Below are positions 10,801 through 20,820 of a DNA stretch of 64,000 nt, piece after piece. Source of the DNA: Shewanella fidelis ATCC BAA-318. GTDB taxonomy: Bacteria; Pseudomonadota; Gammaproteobacteria; Enterobacterales; Shewanellaceae. The stretch is from assembly GCF_000518605.1 (NCBI RefSeq), contig NZ_JADX01000019.1, forward strand, positions 1 to 64,000. Direction: 5' to 3'. The stretch's first letter is position 1. Every line of letters starts with the position of its first letter. Under the pieces are notes generated by a model. The model was given only the letters and a program-made list of their open reading frames with translations, did not search any database and was not told the origin of the DNA. A program made the position numbers and the translations under genes.

Positions 10801-12168
10801 ATGGCATTATGGGGCGGCAGATTTAGCCAAGAAAGCAGTGCACTGTTTAAACTTTTTAACGACTCATTACCGGTAGACTTCCGCCTAATTGAGCAAGATA
10901 TTATTGGCTCAATTGCATGGGCAAGCGCGATTACTCAAGTCGGTATTTTGACAGAGCAAGAGTGCAGTGACTTGCACCAAGCACTAAATGAGTTGCTTGG
11001 TGAAACTATTGATAATCCGCAGCAGATTATTGCCTCAGGTGCTGAAGATATTCACAGTTTTGTTGAGCAGTCTTTAATTGCCAAAGTGGGAGATCTAGGT
11101 AAAAAACTCCATACGGGCCGTTCGCGTAACGATCAGGTAGCAACAGATCTTAAGTTGTGGTGTAAAAAAGAGGGTAGCCAGTTACTTGGTTTACTCAGCA
11201 ATCTTAGACAGGCATTGATTGAGCTCGCCGAAAGAGAGCTTGATGCGGTTATGCCTGGATACACGCATTTGCAAAGAGCTCAGCCTGTGCTGTTTGGGCA
11301 TTGGTGTCTTGCTTATGTAGAGATGTTTGAACGAGATATCAGCCGCTTGCAAGACGCATTAAAGCGAGCAGACACTTGCCCATTAGGTACTGGCGCTCTG
11401 GCGGGGACGGCGTATCCAATGGATCGGGTGAAACTTGCCCAGTCATTAGGGTTTGCCGCGCCAACGTTAAATAGCTTAGATACGGTATCCGATAGAGATC
11501 ATGTGATTGAGCTTTGTAGTGATGCCTCAATCAGCATGATGCATCTTAGCCGCATGGCAGAAGATCTAATTTTCTTCAATAGTGGTGAGGCAGGGTTCAT
11601 TGAGCTTGATGATCAAGTCACTTCAGGTTCTTCATTGATGCCACAAAAGAAAAACCCTGATGCGCTTGAGCTTATTAGAGGTAAAACGGGTCGTGTTTAT
11701 GGCAGTCTAATGGCTATTCTAACGACCATGAAAGCGCTACCTCTTGCATATAACAAAGATATGCAAGAAGACAAAGAAGGCTTGTTTGATGTAATGGATA
11801 GCTGGTCGATTTGTTTAGAAATGGCTGCCCTTGTTCTCAGTGGTTTAACAGTTAATCGTGAGAAAACCTTAAGTGCTGCTAAACAGGGTTATGCCAACTC
11901 AACAGAGCTTGCTGATTACCTTGTGGCTAAAGGCGTGCCATTTAGAGAAGCGCACCATATTGTGGGTGAAGCTGTGGTGAGTGCGATTGCTAAGCAAACC
12001 CCTCTAGAAGACTTAAGCTTAGAAGAGTTGCAAGCATTTAGTCCTGTGATTGATGCAGATGTGTATGATTGCTTAACCATTGAGTCATGTCTTGCTAAGC
12101 GCGAAGCACTAGGTGGTACATCACTACCTCAAGTTAAGAGTGCGTTAGTTGCTAAGCAACAGGGCTAG
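10801..12168 (+). CDS. argH: Argininosuccinate lyase
   Basis: The 455-residue lyase of the fumarase/aspartase superfamily cleaves argininosuccinate into arginine and fumarate, the last step of the pathway. The superfamily signature [12 protein letters not shown] is near residue 279, and TGRSRNDQ near 107 is the family N-terminal motif. The protein ends at normal length without the GNAT (ArgA) extension found in Vibrio and Moritella ArgH(A) fusions, which supports a Shewanella-like source. The ATG follows a GAGGAAG ribosome-binding site. Confidence 0.97.
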   Translation: MALWGGRFSQESSALFKLFNDSLPVDFRLIEQDIIGSIAWASAITQVGILTEQECSDLHQALNELLGETIDNPQQIIASGAEDIHSFVEQSLIAKVGDLGKKLHTGRSRNDQVATDLKLWCKKEGSQLLGLLSNLRQALIELAERELDAVMPGYTHLQRAQPVLFGHWCLAYVEMFERDISRLQDALKRADTCPLGTGALAGTAYPMDRVKLAQSLGFAAPTLNSLDTVSDRDHVIELCSDASISMMHLSRMAEDLIFFNSGEAGFIELDDQVTSGSSLMPQKKNPDALELIRGKTGRVYGSLMAILTTMKALPLAYNKDMQEDKEGLFDVMDSWSICLEMAALVLSGLTVNREKTLSAAKQGYANSTELADYLVAKGVPFREAHHIVGEAVVSAIAKQTPLEDLSLEELQAFSPVIDADVYDCLTIESCLAKREALGGTSLPQVKSALVAKQQG

Positions 12169-12198
12169 TTCCTTTAAGGCTCGTCTCTTGCTCTAATA

Positions 12199-12237
12199 AA
12201 AATGCGGTTATAGCACAGGCTATAACCGCATTTTTTT
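12199..12237. terminator. Bidirectional terminator between argH and mrcA
   Basis: The long perfect arms AATGCGGTTATAGC/GCTATAACCGCATT have a 4-base loop, with A before and T7 after. It closes the arg operon and the convergent mrcA transcript. Confidence 0.9.
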
Positions 12238-12254
12238 ATCTATTGATTTTGGTA

Positions 12255-14804
12255 TTACTGAAACAGATCTTCTTCAGCTTTATCAATGAAGATATCGCTA
12301 TTGTCTTCTTGATCAGTCACATACTCGGTTGGTTCAGTACCGGAAATAAAGTACTCAAACTTGCTGGTATGGTCAGTTTTACGAGTTAGCTTACCCGTTG
12401 CTAAATCAATTCTGGCAGATACTATACCTTCAGGAGGTGACATAGGTACTTCAGGCGTTCCGGCTAAGGCATCCTTCATAAACTCATTCCAACCTGGGCC
12501 TGCAGTTTTGGCACCAGCTTCAGCGAGTGAGATCTGATCTTTGGCTCCGTTAGCGTTCCAACTTGTGCGGCCAAGCTCCTGACTATGGTCATCAAACCCT
12601 ACCCATACTGTGGTCGCTAGCTTGGGATTAAAACCACTGAACCAAGTATCGCGGGATTCGTTGGTTGTACCGGTTTTGCCTGCAATATCTCGGCGCTTAA
12701 CTACTCGTGCTGCTCGCCATGCAGTACCGTTCCAGCCAGTACCTTTACTCCAGTCTCCACCACCCCAAATTACACTTTTTAACGCTTCAGTAATTAAGAA
12801 AGCAGTTTGCTCAGAGATAATTTGTGGTGCATAACGAGAATTAGCATCGCCACAAATTAATGCATCATCAGCTTGCAGATCTTGCTCACTATTATTTGCT
12901 TGTAGTTCGTGTGCCATGGCAGCAAATGGATCATCACTGGTCATTAGCGGTTCAGCTACAGCAGGTTTACAAGCAAGTGTCGGGTTTGCTTGCTCTACAA
13001 TTGCACCGTTTGCAGTTTCAACTCGTTCAATAAAGTACGGTTCAACTAAGAAGCCACCATTGGCAAAAACAGAGAATGCCGTGACCACTTGCAAAGGCGT
13101 TACCGATGGCGAACCTAGCGCAATTGACTCGTTACGCGGAAGATCGGCAGGATCAAAACCAAATTTAACTAGTTCTGCAATGGTTGCATCAAGGCCAGCA
13201 TAGCGCATGGCTCGAACTGACATAACGTTAATCGACTGTGCCAAACCAACACGTAAACGAGTTGGGCCACCATATACGTCAGGTGAGTTTTTAGGGCGCC
13301 AAGCAGTACCTTGTCGTGTATCAGGCTTATTAATTGGTGCGTTATTGATTAATGTGGCTAGTGTATAGCCTTTTTCCATTGCCGCACTGTAAATAAATGG
13401 CTTAATGTTTGAACCTAGCTGACGTTTAGCTTGAGTGACACGGTTATATTGGCTCGTGTAGAAGCTAAAGCCACCGACCAAGGTACGAATGGCACCGTCG
13501 TGCGGATCAAGTGAAACTAAGGCACTTGCTACTAAAGGTACTTGGCTGAGTTGCCAGAAACTACCATTGTTACGGATCCAAACTTGCTCGCCTGGCTTGA
13601 GCACATCAGTTGCCAGCTTTGGCGCTTTGCCTTGGCGTTTATTGGTAATGAAGCGACGTGCCCATTTTATACCATCCCAAGGTAATTCAATGGTTTCGCC
13701 TTTTGCTGTCATTACTGTTGCGGTCTGCTCATCTACCGTCATTACGGCCGCAGGCTGCATGCCTTGGAACGCACCGGTTTGTTTAAGTTTTGCGGTAATT
13801 TCTTCGGTTTCTAAAGCCGTGGTTGTCCAAAGTTCTTTCACTCGGCCACGATAGCCATGGCGTTCATCGTAAGCGTATACGTTGTTGCGTAGCGCTTTTT
13901 GCGCATCTAATTGTAGTTTAGAGTTTACTGTCGTGTAGATATCATAGCCGCCAGTATAGGCCTCTTCTTCACCCAGTTTTTCAACTAAGTAATCACGTGC
14001 CATCTCTGAAATATATGGCGCATAAAGATCGATAACAGCACCGTGGTATTTAGCGGTGATTGGACTATCTAGTGCGGCTTGATACTCGGCACTATTGATA
14101 TAACCCACCTCATTCATACGCATTAATACAACGTTGCGGCGTGCTTTAGCGCGTGTCTTTGAAGTGATAGGGTTTAGCGTTGAAGGCGCTTTGGGTAAGC
14201 CGGCAATGACAGCCATTTCAGCTAGCGTTAGCTCACCAACTTCTTTGCCATAATAAACTTGTGCAGCAGCACCGACTCCGTATGCGCGTTGGCCAAGATA
14301 GATCCGGTTGACGTATAACTCTAGAATTTCATCTTTAGTCAGTAGCTGCTCAATATGGATTGAGATAAAGATCTCTTTCACTTTACGGATAATAGTTTTA
14401 TCACGAGTCAAAAAGAAGTTACGTGCAACCTGCATGGTAATGGTACTTGCACCTTGCTTCTTCTCACCTGTGGCAAGCATGACTGAAGCGGCGCGAATAA
14501 TACCAATAGGGTCGATACCTTTGTGTTCGTAAAAACGGGCATCTTCAGTAGCAATAAATGCTTGTAAAAGCGGTTTAGGGATATCTTCTAGTTTTAATGG
14601 AATACGGCGTTTCTCACCAAATTGCGAGATCAGTTTGCCATCACTACTATAAATTCTAAGTGGTGTTTGTAGTTTGACAGTCTTTAGCGTTGTGACATCT
14701 GGTAGATCAGGTAACACATAAAAGTACGCAGCAACAATTGCGGCGACGCCGAGTAAGCCTAGGCTAAAGAAAGCTATAAAGAGTCGTTTTAACCACTTCA
14801 CCAC
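12255..14804 (-). CDS. mrcA: Penicillin-binding protein 1A (bifunctional peptidoglycan synthase)
   Basis: The 849-residue class A PBP is inner-membrane anchored. One TM helix (about 8-30) precedes a GT51 glycosyltransferase domain with catalytic Glu in ATEDARFYEH (Glu87). The transpeptidase domain carries SNIK at 465-468 (acylating Ser465) and KTGTTN further on. An OB-like segment sits between the two, as in E. coli PonA. It polymerises and cross-links peptidoglycan, and lpoA, its activator lipoprotein, is also in this window. The start is GTG at 14804, with a second in-frame GTG immediately after; the family N-terminus MKWLK fits the second equally well. Confidence 0.95.
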   Translation of the reverse strand: MVKWLKRLFIAFFSLGLLGVAAIVAAYFYVLPDLPDVTTLKTVKLQTPLRIYSSDGKLISQFGEKRRIPLKLEDIPKPLLQAFIATEDARFYEHKGIDPIGIIRAASVMLATGEKKQGASTITMQVARNFFLTRDKTIIRKVKEIFISIHIEQLLTKDEILELYVNRIYLGQRAYGVGAAAQVYYGKEVGELTLAEMAVIAGLPKAPSTLNPITSKTRAKARRNVVLMRMNEVGYINSAEYQAALDSPITAKYHGAVIDLYAPYISEMARDYLVEKLGEEEAYTGGYDIYTTVNSKLQLDAQKALRNNVYAYDERHGYRGRVKELWTTTALETEEITAKLKQTGAFQGMQPAAVMTVDEQTATVMTAKGETIELPWDGIKWARRFITNKRQGKAPKLATDVLKPGEQVWIRNNGSFWQLSQVPLVASALVSLDPHDGAIRTLVGGFSFYTSQYNRVTQAKRQLGSNIKPFIYSAAMEKGYTLATLINNAPINKPDTRQGTAWRPKNSPDVYGGPTRLRVGLAQSINVMSVRAMRYAGLDATIAELVKFGFDPADLPRNESIALGSPSVTPLQVVTAFSVFANGGFLVEPYFIERVETANGAIVEQANPTLACKPAVAEPLMTSDDPFAAMAHELQANNSEQDLQADDALICGDANSRYAPQIISEQTAFLITEALKSVIWGGGDWSKGTGWNGTAWRAARVVKRRDIAGKTGTTNESRDTWFSGFNPKLATTVWVGFDDHSQELGRTSWNANGAKDQISLAEAGAKTAGPGWNEFMKDALAGTPEVPMSPPEGIVSARIDLATGKLTRKTDHTSKFEYFISGTEPTEYVTDQEDNSDIFIDKAEEDLFQ

Positions 14805-15233
14805 AATATTCCAAGAATTAAATTAAGAACAATAGTATATAAGCCATGACCTAAATGGTGAAGTCTTGTCGCTTTATTTCGCTAATGCTTTTTTCTGAAA
14901 ATCACTTATTTGCAAAGCAATATCGTTTAATTATTCAATAATAACAGCCAAATTTTATATAAAAGTTAATTGGTAAAAAATAATTGTTTAGTTTGAATCT
15001 CTGCAAATATTCGGTTTTTCGTTATTTATAGCTAATTATTCTATGAACAAAGTGTATATTTTCGAAAAAAGCATGCAAACGCCTTGAATGCGTCAGTTAT
15101 TACAACGTAATTGAAATGGGGTCAAAAAAATGGCGTTTGTAAAATGGAGAAACATTTTGTACAAATAACTGTAACGAGTTGATTTTGTGCTAATCTACTC
15201 ATGGATGGACGATGATAAAAGTGACCTAGAAAT
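14805..15233. other. AT-rich divergent promoter region, mrcA / pilM
   Basis: No gene is seen in these 429 bases. The segment is AT-rich and must hold the divergent promoters for mrcA and pilM. An imperfect inverted repeat (TTTGTAAAATG ... CATTTTGTACAAA, about 15136-15165) lies 70-100 bp before pilM and is a candidate regulatory site. I could not identify individual promoters with confidence. Confidence 0.4.
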
Positions 15234-16313
15234 ATGCTTGCTAATTTTTGGAAGCGTCAAGCACCGCAAATGGTAGGGATAGATGTTGGATCCCATGAAG
15301 TGAAGGCCATATTGCTAAGCAAGACTGCTGATGGATATAAAATATTAAGCCATGCAGCCGTTCCTTTGAAAAAAGGAGCTGTTAACGATCATGAAATTCG
15401 TGATAGTGAGGCTGTGATCGAGGCATTAAAGCAAGTAAAGCGTGCGTTACCTAAGTCAACCACATTTGCGGCTGTTGCTGTTTCTGGCTCTGCAGTCATG
15501 ACTAAAGTCATCTACATGGACTCAGCTTTGAGCGAAGAGGAGATGGAAGCGCAAATAGAAATTGAAGCTGATAACCTAATTCCATACTCACTCGACGAAG
15601 TTAACATTGATTTTGAAACCTTAAGTCAAAATCGAACCGATCCAAGTAAAGTTGATGTGTTACTTAGTGCATGCCGTAGTGAAAATATCGATAGCTTGGT
15701 TGATTCTTTAGATGCGGTAAATCTTGAGGCTAAGGTTGTAGATGTTGAAGGTTATGCGCTTGGGCGCTCTTTTGATGTGATTGCCAAGCAGCTCCCAGAT
15801 GACTTGCAAGATAAAGTGGTAGCGCTGGTGGATATAGGTGCCAACATTACTACGTTTTCAGTGGTCGAAAATGGTGAAACCACCTTTGTGCGTGAGCAAG
15901 CTTTCGGTGGCGATCAATTTACCCAGTCAATTCTTTCATTTTACGGCATGACCTATGAGCAAGCTGAGAAGGCGAAGATTGAAGGTGACTTGCCACGCAA
16001 CTATGTGTTTGAGGTTTTGTCACCATTTCAAACTCAGCTGTTACAGCAAATAAAGCGTACGTTACAAATATACTGCACATCGAGTGGTCGCGATAAAGTC
16101 GACTACATTGTCTTATGTGGCGGTACTTCTAAATTAGAAGGAATGGCCAACCTAATGATTAATGAGTTAGGTGTACGCACTATTGTCGCTGATCCTTTTA
16201 AAGGCTGTTTACATGCTGATGATGATGTTAAACGTTTCCTGCAACCTCAAATTAATAAATATATGTTGGCCTGCGGTCTAGCACTAAGGAGCTACTCTGA
16301 ATGGCGAACATAA
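15234..16313 (+). CDS. pilM: Type IV pilus assembly protein PilM
   Basis: The 359-residue actin-like ATPase fold protein of the pilus inner-membrane alignment complex is cytoplasmic and binds the N-terminus of PilN. Visible features are MVGIDVGSHEVKAI (residues 13-26, phosphate-1-like loop), ALVDIGAN (near 201) and VLCGGTSKLEG (near 297). It is the first gene of pilMNOPQ, and its 3' end overlaps pilN by 13 bases. The ribosome-binding site before ATG 15234 is poor, but the N-terminal sequence matches the family. Confidence 0.95.
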   Translation: MLANFWKRQAPQMVGIDVGSHEVKAILLSKTADGYKILSHAAVPLKKGAVNDHEIRDSEAVIEALKQVKRALPKSTTFAAVAVSGSAVMTKVIYMDSALSEEEMEAQIEIEADNLIPYSLDEVNIDFETLSQNRTDPSKVDVLLSACRSENIDSLVDSLDAVNLEAKVVDVEGYALGRSFDVIAKQLPDDLQDKVVALVDIGANITTFSVVENGETTFVREQAFGGDQFTQSILSFYGMTYEQAEKAKIEGDLPRNYVFEVLSPFQTQLLQQIKRTLQIYCTSSGRDKVDYIVLCGGTSKLEGMANLMINELGVRTIVADPFKGCLHADDDVKRFLQPQINKYMLACGLALRSYSEWRT

Positions 16314-16882
16314 ACTTACTACCTTGGCGCGAAGAAGCGCGTGAAAAACAAAAGCGCGATTATACCGGCATCTTAGCCCTCGTTTTTTTGGTTTCTGGCT
16401 TACTGGTTTACTTATTTTTGATGGCTGTTGATATGTTTATCGACGACCAAAAAAGTCGCAATAATTATCTGCAATCTGAAATCCAGTTACTGGAAACACA
16501 AATTGCAGAGATCACTAAAATTCGCACCCGTAAACAAGATATTGAAAGACGCACAGAGATTATTCTCGACTTGCAGCAATCTCGTAACTTACCCACTCAC
16601 GTATTAGATGAACTTGTTAGAGTCGTCCCCCCTGGGATTTACCTTTCTAGCATCGAAAAGAAAGGCAGTTTGTTGTGGATAGAAGGGCGTAGTGAATCTA
16701 ATAACAACGTAGCTAATATGATGCGCAAAGTTGCAGCCTCTGCTTGGTTGCATGACCCCAATATGCAATCAATCGTGGCTCAAAATGAAGAGCTAAGGCA
16801 ATTACAACGTTTCACTCTGCGTGTGACTATTGTTGATAACGATAATGAAGATAATTCTGAGACTAAGGGAGGCACTGAATGA
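16301..16882 (+). CDS. pilN: Type IV pilus assembly protein PilN
   Basis: The 193-residue bitopic inner-membrane protein has the PilM-binding motif INLLPWREE at residues 4-12, one TM segment (about 23-47), a coiled-coil-like stretch, and a periplasmic ferredoxin-like domain. It pairs with PilO to link PilM to PilP/PilQ. The ATG at 16301 follows AAGGAG inside the pilM end. The stop overlaps the pilO start (ATGA). Confidence 0.95.
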   Translation: MANINLLPWREEAREKQKRDYTGILALVFLVSGLLVYLFLMAVDMFIDDQKSRNNYLQSEIQLLETQIAEITKIRTRKQDIERRTEIILDLQQSRNLPTHVLDELVRVVPPGIYLSSIEKKGSLLWIEGRSESNNNVANMMRKVAASAWLHDPNMQSIVAQNEELRQLQRFTLRVTIVDNDNEDNSETKGGTE

Positions 16883-17499
16883 ACCTCGACTTAAGTCAGT
16901 TTAATGATATTGATTTTGAGAATATTGGTGCGTGGCCACAGCTCGTTAAAATTGTTTTTGCGGTCATGCTTGCGGTGTGCGTATTTTTCGCGAGCTATTT
17001 CCTATTTGTGTCGGAAGCATTGGATAGCCTTAATGCAGAACAACAAAAGGAGCAACAGCTTAAAGCCGATTTTAAAGCTAAATATCAGTTGGCAGCTAAT
17101 TTAAAGTTATACCGTGAACAATTGGCTGTAATGGAAGTGCAATTTGCTGAATTGCTAAAAATGCTGCCTTCAAAAAATGAAATGCCAGGCTTACTCGATG
17201 ATATTACCTTTGTGGCAACAGACTCGGGCTTAAGCATTAAAAGCTTAGATTGGGATTCTGAAATTACGCGAGATTTCTACATTGAATTTCCAATCAAAAT
17301 GGTCGTGGATGGTGATTACCATGAGTTAGGCCATTTAGTTGATGGTGTGGCGAAGTTACCACGTATTGTTAGTCTGCATGACTTTGTGATTAAGCGAAAC
17401 GATAGCGGTAGCCTCGGGATGGATATTTTGGCAAAGACCTATCGATTCAAAGAGGGCGCAGAAGTTCCGCCGGCAGGACAACAAGGAGGCGCTAAATGA
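16879..17499 (+). CDS. pilO: Type IV pilus assembly protein PilO
   Basis: The 206-residue inner-membrane protein has a short cytoplasmic N-terminus, one TM segment (about 22-45), a helical coiled-coil region (about 50-95) and a periplasmic domain. It forms heterodimers with PilN and contacts PilP. It is translationally coupled to both neighbours by ATGA overlaps. Confidence 0.94.
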   Translation: MNLDLSQFNDIDFENIGAWPQLVKIVFAVMLAVCVFFASYFLFVSEALDSLNAEQQKEQQLKADFKAKYQLAANLKLYREQLAVMEVQFAELLKMLPSKNEMPGLLDDITFVATDSGLSIKSLDWDSEITRDFYIEFPIKMVVDGDYHELGHLVDGVAKLPRIVSLHDFVIKRNDSGSLGMDILAKTYRFKEGAEVPPAGQQGGAK

Positions 17500-18014
17500 T
17501 CCGTATACTGCCTCTAAGCTTATTATGTTTACTGTTAACGGGTTGCTTAGGTGATAAAAGTGATCTTGAGTTGTTTGTTACTACAACCAAAGCACAGCAT
17601 GTCGCCTATATACCGCCACTCAAAGAAACACCAAAATTTGAACACTTTGCCTACCAAGCTGATTTGATGCGCAGTCCTTATGTGCCGCCGTCTAGAGAGT
17701 TAACTGAAGAGGTTATCGATACCACAAAAGATTGCTTACAGCCGGATTTGAAACGCCGTAAGGGACGCTTGGAAACCTATGCTTTAGACAACTTAAAAAT
17801 GCGTGGTACTTTAAGTGAAAATCAAGATATTTGGGCGTTATTGGAAACAACTGATGGCAGCGTCTATCGATTGGGTGTTGGTCAATATTTAGGGCTTTAC
17901 CACGGTAAGATCTCTAAGGTAACACCGCAAACTGTAGAGATTATAGAATTAATTCCAGACGGCTCTGGTTGCTGGACAGAAAGGTACAGCAGCATGGATT
18001 TAACTGGAGAATAA
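17496..18014 (+). CDS. pilP: Type IV pilus lipoprotein PilP
   Basis: The 172-residue lipoprotein has a signal peptide ending in LLTGC (Cys17). The N-terminal part is extended, and the C-terminal half is the PilP beta domain (GQYLGLYHGKI region) that joins the PilNO complex to the PilQ secretin in the periplasm. The ATG overlaps the pilO stop and follows AAGGAGG. Confidence 0.94.
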   Translation: MIRILPLSLLCLLLTGCLGDKSDLELFVTTTKAQHVAYIPPLKETPKFEHFAYQADLMRSPYVPPSRELTEEVIDTTKDCLQPDLKRRKGRLETYALDNLKMRGTLSENQDIWALLETTDGSVYRLGVGQYLGLYHGKISKVTPQTVEIIELIPDGSGCWTERYSSMDLTGE

Positions 18015-18020
18015 TTAGAG

Positions 18021-20087
18021 ATGATTGAGGGAATAATGAGATCTTTAACTACGCGAGCTACCAGTTGTAGGGATATGCGAATAATTAAAGCCATCATCGG
18101 CGTCGCATTCGTTCTTGGTATGACTCAGCCTTCGTATGCAACCAACCGGCTTGTTGATGTTAAATACCACGCTGTCGTTGATCATCAATTGGAGCTGCAA
18201 TTGGTTTTCGAAGACGATGTTCAAGCACCTGAGATCGATTTAAATGCTGAGCCAGCACAAATAATTTTAGGCTTTAACGACACTATTTCTGGCTTAGAAA
18301 AGCAAACATTGCCCATAGATACCGTTGGCGTTGAAACTGTTAGTACTGTGCCTAATGGCCAAGACTTACAAGTGTTTATTGGTCTTGAAAAGGTGAAGCC
18401 TTATCAAGGTAAGGTGGTAGGTAATACTTATCGCTTAACCATTAACGATGAGGTTGCTAGTCAAGCTGGTGGAGATGCTAATCCGTTTGTAAACAGTATT
18501 GAAAAAATTGATTTTCGCCGAACTGCTGATGGCGGCGGAGAGCTGTTAGTTAAGCTTAACAATAGTTCAGTTGCTGCTAATGTTGAGCAAGTTGGCGCTA
18601 AGCTAGAGCTTAAGTTGTACAACACCGACATGGATAGCGATTTTCTGTATGTCATGGATGTGTACGATTTTGCCACACCGGTAAAAAGCTTTGAGACCTT
18701 TAAAGAAGATTTAACTGCAAGATTCCTTATCGATATTGAAGGTAACTATGAGTATAACTACCAACAAGAAGGCAGTTTATTCAAGTTAACGATGAAAAAA
18801 GCTGAAAGAATGAATATCGTCAAGGAAGAAAAGAAGTATGAAGGTCGCTCGCTATCGTTAAACTTCCAAAACATATCAGTTCGCACGGTTTTGCAAATTA
18901 TCGCCGATTACAACAACTTTAACTTGGTGACTAGCGACACTGTTGAAGGTGATATTACCCTTAGACTAGATGATGTGCCGTGGGATCAAGCGCTTGACCT
19001 TATCTTGCAAGCAAAAGGCCTAGATAAGCGCATTGAGGGCAATATCTTAATGATTGCGCCAAGTGAAGAAATCGCGATTCGTGAAAGCCAAGAGTTAAAG
19101 AATAAGCAAGAGGTTAAAGAGTTAGCGCCGCTATATTCTGAATACTTACAAATTAATTATGCCAAAGCGGCGGATATTGCTAGCTTACTTAAAAGTGAAG
19201 ATTCAAGCTTGTTAAGCTCACGAGGCAGTGTTGCGGTAGACGAGCGTACTAACACTTTGTTGGTGAAAGATACTGAAGAGACGTTAGAAAATGTTCATCG
19301 CTTAATTGAAGTGTTAGACATCCCGATTAAGCAGGTGTTAATTGAAGCTCGTATGGTGACGGTTAAGGATGATGTTTCAGAAGATCTAGGGGTTCGCTGG
19401 GGGATCACCGACCAACAAGGTGATAAAGGTACCTCTGGTAGTCTTGAGGGCGCTAATGATATTGCTAATGGAACCATTCCGAGTATTGGGGATCGTTTAA
19501 ACGTTAATTTGCCTGCTGCAGTTGCTAACCCAACCAGCATTGCGTTTCATGTTGCTAAACTTGCTGATGGAACGGTACTTGATTTAGAGTTGAGCGCGTT
19601 AGAGCAGGAAAATAAAGGTGAAATCATTGCTAGCCCGCGTATAACGACTTCTAACCAAAAAGCCGCCTTTATTGAGCAAGGTGTAGAGATCCCATACGTA
19701 GAAGCAAGCTCGAGTGGTGCAACTACGGTAACATTCAAAAAGGCTGTGCTGTCATTACGAGTAACGCCACAAATTACTCCAGATAATCGTGTGATCTTAG
19801 ATCTGGAGATTACCCAAGATTCTCAAGGTAAAACGGTTGATACTCCAACGGGGCAAGCGGTATCTATTGATACGCAGCGCATTGGTACGCAAGTGCTGGT
19901 GGACCACGGGGAAACAATTGTGTTGGGTGGTATTTACCAGCAACAACTAATTAGTCGAGTGAGTAAAGTGCCTATTTTGGGCGATATTCCTTATTTAGGT
20001 TTTATGTTTAGAAACACTTCAGACAAAAATGAGCGTCAAGAATTACTCATTTTTGTTACACCTAAGATTGTTTCTGAAGCGCTATAA
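18021..20087 (+). CDS. pilQ: Type IV pilus secretin PilQ
   Basis: This outer-membrane secretin (about 688 residues) forms the gated pore for pilus exit. Order of domains: signal peptide, AMIN domains (about 40-270), STN/N0 domain (about 275-345), N1 domain, then a secretin core ending in the typical VPILGDIPYLGFMFR and LLIFVTPKIV motifs. Three starts are possible: ATG 18021, ATG 18036 (with a better GAGGGA site) and ATG 18075, where the most typical signal peptide begins. It ends the pilMNOPQ operon at a terminator. Confidence 0.95.
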   Translation: MIEGIMRSLTTRATSCRDMRIIKAIIGVAFVLGMTQPSYATNRLVDVKYHAVVDHQLELQLVFEDDVQAPEIDLNAEPAQIILGFNDTISGLEKQTLPIDTVGVETVSTVPNGQDLQVFIGLEKVKPYQGKVVGNTYRLTINDEVASQAGGDANPFVNSIEKIDFRRTADGGGELLVKLNNSSVAANVEQVGAKLELKLYNTDMDSDFLYVMDVYDFATPVKSFETFKEDLTARFLIDIEGNYEYNYQQEGSLFKLTMKKAERMNIVKEEKKYEGRSLSLNFQNISVRTVLQIIADYNNFNLVTSDTVEGDITLRLDDVPWDQALDLILQAKGLDKRIEGNILMIAPSEEIAIRESQELKNKQEVKELAPLYSEYLQINYAKAADIASLLKSEDSSLLSSRGSVAVDERTNTLLVKDTEETLENVHRLIEVLDIPIKQVLIEARMVTVKDDVSEDLGVRWGITDQQGDKGTSGSLEGANDIANGTIPSIGDRLNVNLPAAVANPTSIAFHVAKLADGTVLDLELSALEQENKGEIIASPRITTSNQKAAFIEQGVEIPYVEASSSGATTVTFKKAVLSLRVTPQITPDNRVILDLEITQDSQGKTVDTPTGQAVSIDTQRIGTQVLVDHGETIVLGGIYQQQLISRVSKVPILGDIPYLGFMFRNTSDKNERQELLIFVTPKIVSEAL

Positions 20088-20102
20088 AATATCCACGTCG
20101 AT

Positions 20103-20130
20103 AAAGCTAGTGCACGCCACTAGCTTTTTC
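20103..20130 (+). terminator. Terminator after pilQ
   Basis: The 10-bp arms AAAGCTAGTG/CACTAGCTTT have a 5-base loop and are followed by TTT. The hairpin separates the pil operon from aroK. Confidence 0.75.
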
Positions 20131-20301
20131 ATTCAGGTTGATACATTTTTGATAGAAATGCATTCCACGCTTGCCATAAGTGGCATTTAGCTGAGATAAT
20201 CAGCGGTCAAGTCTCAATAGAGCAAGGTAAGATTAAAGGTCAACTCCGTTTATTTGAGTTGACATAGGCAAACTTAAATAAGATTCAGACGTATAAATCA
20301 A

Positions 20302-20817
20302 ATGGCCGAGAAACGTAATATTTTCCTAGTAGGCCCTATGGGGGCTGGTAAAAGCACTATAGGCCGTCATCTGGCACAGATGCTGCACTTAGAGTTCCAC
20401 GATTCAGATCAAGAAATTGAAAACCGTACTGGTGCTGATATCGCTTGGGTTTTTGATGTTGAAGGTGAAGAGGGTTTCCGCAACCGTGAAACACAGGTTG
20501 TTGCCGATCTAACCGAAAAACAGGGTATCGTCTTAGCAACTGGCGGTGGCTCGATTCAAAGCAAAGAGATCCGTAATAATCTTTCTGCACGTGGTATTGT
20601 TGTTTACTTAGAAACAACGATTGATAAGCAAGTTGCGCGTACGCAAAGAGACAAGCGTCGTCCATTGCTGCAAGTTGAAGATCCACGCGAAGTGCTAGAG
20701 AAACTAGCAGAGGTGCGTAATCCTCTTTACGAAGAGATTGCAGATGTCATCGTTAAGACCGATGAGCAAAGCGCCAAAGTTGTTGCAAACCAAATTATTG
20801 AACAATTAGGTTTTTAA
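20302..20817 (+). CDS. aroK: Shikimate kinase I
   Basis: The 171-residue P-loop kinase phosphorylates shikimate at the 3-hydroxyl on the way to chorismate. The Walker A motif GPMGAGKST is at residues 11-19, the shikimate-binding DSDQEIE near 34 and GGGSIQ near 80. It is followed after 3 bases by aroB, as in most gammaproteobacteria. Confidence 0.97.
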   Translation: MAEKRNIFLVGPMGAGKSTIGRHLAQMLHLEFHDSDQEIENRTGADIAWVFDVEGEEGFRNRETQVVADLTEKQGIVLATGGGSIQSKEIRNNLSARGIVVYLETTIDKQVARTQRDKRRPLLQVEDPREVLEKLAEVRNPLYEEIADVIVKTDEQSAKVVANQIIEQLGF

Positions 20818-20820
20818 GAT

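Noticed and set aside
10801..12168. ArgH-ArgA fusion as in Vibrio or Moritella
   Set aside because: The protein ends at normal ArgH length and a terminator follows; no acetyltransferase domain is present.
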